DNA of 64,000 nucleotides, taken from positions 15,190,142 to 15,254,141 of the forward strand of contig CAJINV010000001.1 of assembly GCA_905178155.1 (NCBI GenBank), read 5' to 3'. Below the pieces are notes generated by a model. The model had not been told where the DNA came from. It searched no databases and saw only the letters and a list, made by a program, of their open reading frames with translations. Numbering within the stretch: position 1 is the stretch's first letter; every line of letters begins with the position of its first letter. Below are positions 55,136 through 64,000 of this stretch, one piece after another. Made by a program: the position numbers and the translations under genes. The stretch is from Amoebophrya sp. A120. Lineage: Eukaryota; Sar; Dinophyceae; Syndiniales; Amoebophryaceae.

Positions 55136-58100
55136 CGCTTGCATGGGAAGAAGCTGTAGGCTGCTGCGATCCAGTTTCGGGGACGCTGAGAAATCCAAAG
55201 AAGAATTAGTAACCGGATGCAAATGGCACTAACGCCACCCGCGTGTTCGACGTACGAGCACTGAAGGATGGCCTCAAAGGAGGCATCGTGTTATATGCTG
55301 CCGGTTGAGAGGAAATTGCTGGACGTCCTACTTGCGAACGTTTGTTAGAGTGAAGCTCGCGTTGATCTGCAGGTGAGCGATTCTATGTTGTGCCACTGGA
55401 GTCGACGCCACAGCGGGGTAATCGAGGGACGGTAGTCCTCGGGTCTTTCATTCCCGCATCTTAACAACCCAGATGCGTTTGACGACCGGGCCGCTTGCTC
55501 CCGAGACGAAATGCGTGCGTGCAGTAGTACTTAGGTTGAGTAGTCTTATGTCAGCTACTCTGGTTACCTACAGAGATAGAATGCACAGCCCCGCCATGGT
55601 TGGACTTCGTGACGAGGCGACTTATTTCGGCGGTGCGGGCCCGTCGTGTCGCGGACATTCGGAAGACCTCCCGAGCCTAAGCAGCTGCGGCAATGGGAAC
55701 GCTATTGATCAGATCGGTCCGCAGACCGCAACGGATGGCCGGCGCGCGAGCGTTGTGACAGCACAGAAGCCCCGGCGTGGGTGACTCATACCTCCCGACA
55801 ACCATCAAAAGTCGCGCGCAGTTACGAGTATACCTACAACTACGCGGACTCTAGGGCAAAGCTTCAGCGCCCCAGCGACTCGCCCCGCCGCCCACCGTTC
55901 GCGCTTCCTACACACCCGCGGCGCCTCTCGGCGCGCGCCCGCCCCCATTCGCGGCGGCTTTTGTGTTCCCGGCAGGCCCGCGAGGCGCCAGCCCTTTTTT
56001 CGCTGCCGGCCTATAATTGGGCAGCCGCGCCGCTGGAGCAGTCAGTGCCCGCGCCTTTCGTGGCAGACCCCGCCCCCTGGCGGCACTGCGATCGCTTTCC
56101 GCGAGGGCCGTATGGTGGCGCTGCGCCACCAGCTTGATCGCGGAATCGCGCCGGTGGCCACTCGTTCTACGGCTGCATTGTGCCCGTATGAAAGACACAA
56201 GTATCTCGGGAGGGCGTGTGACCGTAGAAGTTGTAGGTGTAGCCAGCTCGTTCAGGAGATGGTAGCGCATGAGCATGATGTGCTTGCTTAATCTACCTAA
56301 GGTGAGACCGAGAGCCACCTGAAAAGGTGCGCGCGGCGCTGTGCCAACAGATGTTTAGTCAGGTCAGGCGAGTTCTGGCACACAAGAGCAAGTTACCAGC
56401 AAGCGATGGCAAGTGATCATATAAATATGCGAGATCTGGCTGCCGGTGAGCGTGAGCCGTTCATTGCAGAGACGAGAGTACACTAAGTACGAGCCTGAGT
56501 GTAAGTGATAATGCAGCAGCAGTGCGCGAGAGTGTCCAAACCCCAGTAGCTGCAGAAACTCAGTGATTACTTTTAGTCAACAAGTTTCACGTACGAAGCC
56601 GGGTGGTCGGGTTAGTCGTTTCCGTGGTAACATGCAGCGCGCTCCAGCACCTGTCCGGAGTCCCCGCCCGGCAGCACCTTCTCGAGCGCCTTCACGAGGA
56701 GGTCCACGCAGCACTGCGACTCGGCGAGCCGAATCGGCGGGCCCAGGGGAAGCACGGGAAGGAGATGCGAACAAGCACGGGTATGTTAGCCAAATGAGCG
56801 TCGACCAAACGTTACGGAAACTCCATGTGCACACAGCGTGCATAACTTTTCTTGAGCACCAGTTCGATTGCCATTTCGTTCGGGCAAAGCAGCAAATTCG
56901 CGAAGACGCTTTGAATGTGCGTCGCAGGATGGACCAGGCGCTGCTGAACAAAAGTATGCTTTACTTGAATCGGATTTTCTCCTCGGCCGCTCGCAAGAAT
57001 GTTTGTGTTGTATTCATCTCGCACACGTTTACGTACTTTTGTTTAGCAAGGCGGGGGGCGGAAATTCATTCTTCAAAAAAACAGCGCGACCAGTCCCGGA
57101 GCTCGTCCCACAAGTCAGTCGAACAACATCAATGCCATCGTTTGTGCAACCAAAAGCGAAAAGGCTTTTCTAGCAACGAGGTCGAAAAGTTATGCCGGCT
57201 TGATCGGTTTCGGTTGCAGCTTTCAACATGGTGGCGTGCTGTTGCTGGCAGACGGATGTGCTTGTCTATCTTCAATTGTACATGATTTAGTCGTGGTTCA
57301 CTGAGTCATAGATAGTGTTGAAAGGAATATCTACCACTATTTTGTTTCTGATTTTGTCTCGTTGATGCACGAGCCATGACCCTGTACCATGAGTCTCTTG
57401 ATGAATGACCTGGCGTTGAAAGAATCGATGTAGGATGGGCTTGTATTTGGTTTGAAGGACGAGTCGAAGAACGAAACGAATGTCAAAGGAAAAGAACACA
57501 TTGGGATGACGGCCGAGGGGAAACGCTGGTCCGGAAAGTGCGCATTCAGCAGCTTGCAGAGCGTCTGCTTGAGATTGTTCGCCAAATGTAGGAGTCTGAG
57601 CTGTGCAATAATACATCGGCGTTCGTTGGTACGTTGGTTTGAGAGAAAATACAGAGATCTGTCTGATCTTCGGGGAGACAAAGACTAAGGTGTCTCTTTC
57701 CTTGTACTCTTGGATTTTGGGTGGGCAACCAGAGCCACTTTCACAAGAACGAGCGAGGTGGAGGCCATGAGTATTTATGTTTCCGAAGCGGGCAGCACAT
57801 GCACATCAGGCACGGCGTCTTTATCTTCGTGTACTGAAGTGGAGTTACCTCATTTGCGCACCAACGAGGGACTGCGAAGCACGACAGTGAGAGAGTAAGT
57901 ACATCCTGGAAAATCCTCGTCAAAACCAAAAAAAGTCTGATTTCGTGCGAAGATGCGTCGTAAAGTAGTTCACAAGCTCGATGGCTCGTGCCGCAATTAT
58001 GGCTCCTCCCGTATCTGCATCAGCGTAAGCTTTCGTGAACGCAATCGCCAACACCCGCGGCGCAGTCGGGGTTCCTTGCGACGTAAATACCTCGGGAGAA

Positions 58101-59080
58101 GTAGAACGCCAATGGACGGGGTATTTTGCCGGGTCGGTGGTGGAGGAAGGGCCCGGGGGTGGTGCGTGGGCTGCGCTGGTTTCCGAGGCGGCCCTTAGTA
58201 AGGGAGCGAATGCAGGCCGGACGCCCGCGCACTCTGGTCTGCAGCCATCTCCTCCAGCTCATCTTCGAACCGGTTAGAGACCACGCCAGTGTGGCCCGCG
58301 CAACACTGGCCGACGCCTGCGGCAGTGATTCCACGGAGCGTTCGCCGGCCCCTTGCTCGCCTTTGTTTTTCTCGTTCCCACTCTGGCGCCCCGCCCCGGC
58401 GCCTCACCCCCCTGCGGGCTCTCCGGCATCCGCGCCGCCTGCGGCGCGCGGTTCTGCGATGTCGCCGCCGCGAACGGTCTCGGCAGGCGCCGTTGGCCCG
58501 TGTGCGGTGGACGGTGGCGCCTGCCACACGGGTCGCGCCGTGTTGGTCTTCCTGAATCTGGAAGCGCCGGCGCTTTGCCCGTAATTGGCCACGGTCGCGC
58601 GGGCCCGCGCTCGCGAGGCAAGGCGCAGTCATGCGCGTGTGGCGCGGCCGTGAGAAGTGTCGCATTCAATGACGCCCGTGCCGATGCTGAGGGAAGTCAG
58701 AGCTTCGTTGCCTTGCTGAGTATTTTGCTGGCTCCTGCCACAAAAGGAAGAGATCTTCGGTTTATTGCCGCGGGCGGTTGTAAAGTAAAGTTGGGTACCG
58801 GTACTGGTTTCTGCGGTGTAGCGACCTTGTGGTAGTGATCCGTAGTGGAGAGGAGTTGGAGGGATAGGAGTCTTGTCTTGACTTGCTCGGGGTGCGCTAT
58901 TTTTCAGCGTGAGTGTGCTCCACCTCCACGCATGTGGAACCGCGAGTGTGCTGTAGTCAGAGAGGGCGAGATCGTTTGTGTTAGCCAGGAGCGCGGAAAG
59001 TCAGGGGCTCAGTTTCGTATTTCAACATCCGCGGCAGTGCCCGCAGCCTTGTTGGTGTAGTTGTACGGGACGTTCCGAAG
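55136..59080. other. 3.9-kb region without a convincing gene, GC-rich islands
   Basis: No recognisable protein. Open frames (for example 55473-55784, 55781-56137, 56563-57285, 58126-58584 and their antisense) overlap on several frames and strands, as expected in GC-rich non-coding DNA. GC-rich islands lie at about 55.6-56.2 kb and 58.2-58.7 kb. The frame 56563-57285 (240 codons) is the longest; its Arg/Pro-rich start and lack of motifs make it doubtful. A 19-bp palindrome lies at 56113-56131. Confidence 0.4.
56113..56131. repeat. short GC palindrome
   Basis: TGGTGGCGC-T-GCGCCACCA: 9-bp perfect arms around one base, inside the first GC-rich island. Confidence 0.7.
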
Positions 59081-62000
59081 ATGCCAGCCCCGGCCAGTGA
59101 CAATCCTGCCTACTACCCGACTGACGGGGTTTTAAACTGGGGCAAATTCGTCGTCTGCGACGCTCGCACGAAGAAGGAATCTGTTTACGAATGGTCAAAC
59201 GGAAAGTACGTCAAGCGAGGTGGTATCACCATTGGACAGCGGGTGGTGCTGGGAGAATTCCGTTCACCAGAAGCGGTCAAGTACAACGGGCTGCGGGGCT
59301 ACGTTAGAAGTATCTAGTACTTGTTGGCTGTAGTTTGAGTTTCTTGTCTTTCTTCAATCAATCAATGTCTGGCTAGGCGCAGGCGCTTATGTCCGTGGCA
59401 AGACGCATGATGAAAGAATGAATGTAGCGGAAACAAGCGCAGAAAGCGTATCTTTCCATTCAGTGTTCGCCACTACCTAGGTGAGAAGGACGGGCTCTAC
59501 AGCATCCACTGCGAAGGATGCGAGGGTTTCCCCTACGGGGCGATGATGACGTGCGAGGACTGCAATCTGTTTGTCTACGGCGACGACGGGCAGCTGTACC
59601 ACGCCCGCCCGAACGCGGACCGCGCGGCCCTGGAGGAAAGCGGGAAACCGCAGTACATCGATGTGGACCAGTACAAAAAGATCGTTTCTGTCATCGAAGA
59701 GTGCCAGCAGCAGCAGGCGCTCCCGCCGCAAGTCTACAAAAGCGTGCCGCTCATGTTTCCGGGTCACGCGGAGCAGGATTCTGCGCCTCCACCGTCGCAA
59801 CTCAGTAGACCGGCAGCAGCTCCACCACCACCGTCTTATCCGAGCTACCCGACGGACGAGGAGAGAAACAGCGTGATTCCTGAAGAGTACAGCCCGAAGG
59901 CGAAGTCCCCGAATCCGATGAATGTTCGATCGAGTGCGCAGCAAGAGCCACCGGGAATGACGATGCTCCCGAGTGACGTCGAAAAGTTGGACCTTGGGCA
60001 AATAACGCGCGACGCCGGCGCGCTAGTGGACTACGCGCGGACGACAGTCGCGGGCTGGTTCGGACGGGAAAGTGAAGGAGCACAGGTCGGGATCCCCAAG
60101 GTTGCAGATGCAAATAACATCGAGGAAACGCTCCTGCCGCCGGAGTCCTCGCCGACGTTTGGCGCTGCCGGAGGAGCGTCGTCTTCGAGCTCGGGAGCTC
60201 CGCGGAAATCAGAACTGGATCTGCAGCTGGAGGCCGAGATAGCAAAAGCACAAGCCTCCTACGAGAAAGCTCAAAGGGAGTATGAGCAGACAAAGCGGGC
60301 GAGCGAAGGTATGTGTGCTGATGTGTAATGTCGTCCACTTCTCCTAGTGAAACCAGAACCACGTCGCTCGCTTGTACTGAATGAATTGCAGAAAAAATGA
60401 TCAAATCAAATTCATTCGAGGAAATGGAATTTGCTTGTGAAAAAACTTACCCCAGGTCTCGCCCTGCTTGGAAAGAAAAAAAAGAAGCCGCAACCGGAGG
60501 GCGAAGCCGCACGCGGGCCATCGACTATCGTGCTTGGCGGTTTGGATCTTTCGGACGACCCGGCCTTTGCAGAAGTGTTGAATAACAACGACAATAACTT
60601 TGTCGACGGCGAGGTTGGCGCGTTGTTGCCGCCTGGCAGCGCGACGTCCTTATCTGGAAAAAATAAGCTCACGTCAAAACAGATAGTGTCGATGCCGATG
60701 CTGACTATGCCGGAGCTTAAGAAGCATCGGCTCGAGTCGAAAGAGGAACTGCTCCGCTCACAGAAAGGCAGTAAGCGAGAGGACACAAAGTCGGGGGTCG
60801 CGGGAGCAAATGTCGTCGCCGGTACGACACTGGGATCGGGTACTTGGAAGTTCTTATAATATCTTCTCTGTCGTAACTGTTTCACATAGTTTGGCGACTG
60901 CGCAACTTCTGGTCACTGGTATAGCCCATTCTGTCAAATGAAAACGACATGCATGATTATAGAAAGAAGGAACAAAGGGAAGCGCATCGATTACTTTACG
61001 ATTTCCACATTTTCCACGTTCCTGCAGGTCTTCTCCAACCCAGCAGCGCGACCATGCTCGACGCCCCGAGTTTGCACGAGTACGCCGCTAAGGAGCGGGA
61101 GAAGTTTGCGAGGCAAGAAGCGGAGCGGCAAGAGGCCAACCGGCGGGTGCAGGAATCAGTGATGCAACAGCAGGTGATGTACGAGGAGATGCATCGCCGA
61201 TTCCAGGTCGCAATGACACCGGTCGACAGCCTCGAGGCTGCTCCCGACGGTATAGTTGGCGCATCTCGAGGGCGAAGTCCGGGTGGTGCGACAACCATGC
61301 TGCAGATACTGCAGCCGAACCCGGAAATAGCCCGGACCGGGCCGTCCCTCACGCCGCTGACGAGGGAGGGGGCACTGAATGTACTGAATTCATCTTCAGT
61401 AGATTTGGGGGCATGCAAATCTTCGCATCTTGATCTTTTTGGCTCAACGAACGTCAACAGTTTCTATTGGTACACCTATGATGAACAATTATTTCACAGA
61501 CCGGCGCGCGACCCGCGCTGACGACGGGAGACCTTGGGCACCTCGTACCAACTCCGCGCGAGCTTCATAGCACTGCGAACCGCCATTGGGGTACACACAT
61601 CCCGTCGGGGATTCACAAAACGGCGCTCGCGCAGGAGACTGCTCTGGAGAGCGGCGTGCGACACATCGGAGCTGGACAGTATTTCACTGAGGAGTTCTAC
61701 AGAAGCATGACTCGCTGAATTGAAAGAATCGGAAATCCTTGGTTGAATCGAGTGTGAAAATTCGATCCATGTACTAATTTTTTTCCACAGACCTGGCGCC
61801 TCAAGCTCACGCTTGCGAACGCAAAGCGACACGGTGAAAGAAGCCTATCACATTCCGGAGCATGCAGCGAGCATCCAGCAACAGGCCTCAATTCGGTCCA
61901 AATCAGAGGCACCGCGATTACCAGGGAGCGGAAACTGGCGTGTGACGCGCGACCCGGATACGAATCGAACCATGTTTTTGCCTGCTGAGGCTCCGTCACC

Positions 62001-62094
62001 TGAGAAAAAGAAGAAAGACCCGAACAAGAGCGTGGCAGCTGCGGGGTCAGCAGCGCCCCCATCGTCCGCGGCGGCGCCAAGTGAGGAGGGATAG
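59081..62094 (+). CDS. multi-exon orphan protein
   Basis: ATG 59081 (MPAPASDNPAYYPTDGVLNW). GT-AG joins in frame: about 59311 to 59481 (GYVRSEKDGLYSIHCEGC); about 60309 to 60469 (RASEGLALLGKKKKKP); about 60838 to 61029 (LGSGLLQPSSAT); about 61397 to 61501 (NSSSTGARPALTTGDL); about 61680 to 61794 (GAGQPGASSSRLRTQ). The second exon has closely spaced cysteines (CEGCEGFPYGAMMTCEDCNLF) that could bind a metal, and a Pro-rich linker. Later exons have a Lys run, short coiled coil (KEREKFARQEAERQEANRR) and a repeated style of SxxTxL segments. The C-terminus is Lys/Ala/Pro-rich (SPEKKKKDPNKS). No family recognised. Stop TAG at 62092-62094. Confidence 0.7.
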
Positions 62095-64000
62095 TTGATG
62101 TCTGCAGTATTGGCGCTCAGTCCTACCTCTGGACTGCCATTCGGTTTTGGAGATGAGATGCAAAAAAACAAAGTACAAGACTTCATCTCTATGCCAACGT
62201 CATGAAAAAACAACGTGGTTGAAAGTTTTCCAATACGGAGAAATATCAATCGCTGTGGGAATATGCCGACGATCAATCTATTTTCCGTATCCATTTTTTT
62301 TCTTTTCCAGCCGCCGAATGAAACAGTTTTGGTAGAGGCTTAAAATTTCAAAAAATTTTGCCTCACATCAACATCAAGTGATATTGAAAAGAAAAAGAGT
62401 TTGCCATTTCCATTCGTCCGCGTGTCCGTGTGCAGTTGAGTGGATCTGCATTCCGGGTCGCCGGAGTTTTGTTCGATTTGGATTTCCTTTATTTTTTTCA
62501 CCTGCTGTTGAGCATGAGGCATGCAGAGGTCTTAGAGTGACAACACTTTTTACCTCCAACACGTGCAAACTGTGCAACAGTGTAACGCTGCAAGAAAAGG
62601 TTGAGCGCACCGAGGGCCACAATTGCAACGCTGTGCAGGAGGTAAGAGAGAAATAGGAGCGCGCCACACTTCTTGCGGTTGATCTGAGGCCTCACCTGGT
62701 ATGGATAGCGTTGGGTTTCTTCTCTCACGTATGCCAAAGAATGTCGCCCCACACATCCCTCCGCGCTACCGCTACTGTACCGAGATGGTGCGCAATGGGA
62801 TCGAGAATACGTGTGGGGACTGGGTTCGATATGCGTGCGGGCATTCCGCCTTCGCCAGGCCGGGCGTTTCTTCGTCTCCATTCAAGGGCCAGGACGCACC
62901 AGCTCCGAAAATCAGCGGAAGCCCGGGGCAGGGGACACCCCCGGGCGATGACGCGAATGGATTCCGGCCCAGACTCCTCCTTGGCTGGCTCCGCGCGCGT
63001 TTGCGCGGTGTTGAGTTTGTCCGACGGGTGGCGCGCCCCGTGCCTCGGGCGCGGTTCGTTACTCCTCCAGAGGGCCTTCGCCTTCCTGCGCCGGGGGGCG
63101 GGCTACGGAAAAGGTTAGCGGACGAGGGGGCGCCCGAAATTTTGGCGGAAAATCTTCGGGGAGGACAAACTCCGACACGCAAGCGGCGCAAGATAGAGCC
63201 CGGGCGCCCTTCGGAGATCGCGGCGGGCGGTTGCCCCCTTCCCCTGGCCCACGCGGAAGCGAGGCCAGCGCTATTCGCAGAGCATGCACGCGTCGAAGCC
63301 CCACCGACAAGGAAGCGTCTTGGTTGCGCGAGAAGCAGGGGCAGTCGTGGGCCTTCCCCAGACCGCTCGCGCCGACATGATGGCAGCGCCCCTTGATATG
63401 AGCAGGCGCATCATGGTGGGGCACCGGCGCAGGGCCGGGCATCACTCAGCCCATGCGCCCCCGCGAAAAAAAGTTTTGCAATGATGTAGGCCGCAGGCGG
63501 GCAGCAGTCTGTCAAACGCTTCCGAGAAGGCTTCCTTGCCGCGTCATATGTACGTATTGACACAATGCGTGTAAAGTTTTCGTTCTTTTGTACTAGTTTT
63601 TGTTCACGAGATGGGGTGGGTGTTGAGAACGGAGAGGAAGCTGTGTTTTCCATTACTGCCGAGCGTGAGGCGCACACATGAGAGATCGCACGCACAAAAT
63701 GTTTCAGCGTGAGAAGTTGTTGCTGTGATTGCCTGGCTGGGCGGTAGTTTTGCGGCTTTTTATCCTGTTGTTCTACTTGTGTGTGACAGACTGTCACTGC
63801 GTTATATATGCGGGCGCGGCAGCTTCATTTCCTAGCAGAATATAAGCCAAAGCTTTCGCTTCGAGGTTTGTTATGAACCTTCAAATGAAGAGGAAGAGCA
63901 CGATAGCTGCGTGCCTCCGGTCGTCGGACCGTGAAGATGAAGTGAAAGGAATGATCCTGCCGGTGCGATCATGAGAAGGTAGACGCGAGAGATTCGCCAG
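62095..64000. other. no convincing gene; GC-rich island
   Basis: About 1.9 kb. A GC-rich island covers roughly 62.85-63.47 kb with open frames on both strands (62701-63396 +, 63059-63445 -), none with a recognisable motif. The rest is AT-leaning and stop-rich. The next gene may begin beyond the window. Confidence 0.4.

Noticed and set aside
56563-57285. 240-codon frame in the gene-poor region
   Set aside because: Biased Arg/Pro start, antisense frames overlap it, no recognisable domain; kept only as part of the region description.
62701-63445. Long frames on both strands in the GC-rich island
   Set aside because: Long frames arise easily in GC-rich DNA; both strands are open and neither has motifs.
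1-64000. tRNA, rRNA, CRISPR or dinoflagellate spliced-leader sequence
   Set aside because: I looked for tRNA box-like words and the conserved leader core and saw no convincing instance; GGTTCGAAT-like words (for example near 49868) lack a surrounding cloverleaf.

Overview
The window is nuclear DNA of a eukaryote. Genes are split by GT-AG introns (mostly beginning GTA), proteins are eukaryote-specific (U2AF large subunit, 26S proteasome Rpn1, ZNF598/Hel2, DHHC acyltransferase, GRIP-like golgin, MNS1-like axonemal protein), and every gene I can support lies on the + strand. Same-strand gene arrays and very abundant introner elements with terminal inverted repeats point to a dinoflagellate-lineage alveolate. 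My best guess is Amoebophrya (Syndiniales); this is inference from gene style, not a database match.

Layout: 716-3195 U2AF large subunit; 4027-8584 Rpn1; 9297-14607 coiled-coil golgin with a GRIP-like C-terminus; 15348-18664 orphan with a Lys/Met/Pro-rich tail and a 913-nt intron holding a 39-bp minisatellite and two near-perfect palindromes; 19503-25733 an uninterrupted 2076-residue orphan membrane protein; 26449-30167 a secretory/membrane protein with a DOMON-like segment; 30590-31780 DHHC-type acyltransferase with a DHYC motif; 32895-33398 small membrane protein; 34379-35993 coiled-coil protein; 37266-38626 single-pass membrane protein; 39296-41690 acidic orphan; 42507-46695 ZNF598/Hel2; 47628-50606 MNS1-like; 51453-52464 small coiled-coil protein; 52961-55135 TauE/SafE transporter; 59081-62094 orphan. 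From 55.1 to 59.1 kb and from 62.1 to 64 kb I see no convincing gene, but there are GC-rich islands.

The outstanding feature is a set of 12 short inserted elements (109-325 bp), all inside coding sequence. Eleven start TATC or a close variant (TATT, TATG) and end GATA; the twelfth starts TGTC and ends GATA. All have inverted terminal repeats and are flanked by a 5-bp direct repeat (one copy pair has a mismatch). They fall into families A (252-262 bp, 5 copies), B (321-325 bp, 4), C (279 bp, 2) and D (109 bp, 1). Removing each element plus one copy of its 5-bp repeat rejoins the flanking codons in frame every time, so they behave as recently inserted introns (introners). They have no consistent GT-AG ends, and families A and B occur in both orientations relative to the host gene. 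They interrupt U2AF (twice), the golgin (five times), the DOMON-like protein (twice), ZNF598, the MNS1-like gene and a small coiled-coil gene.
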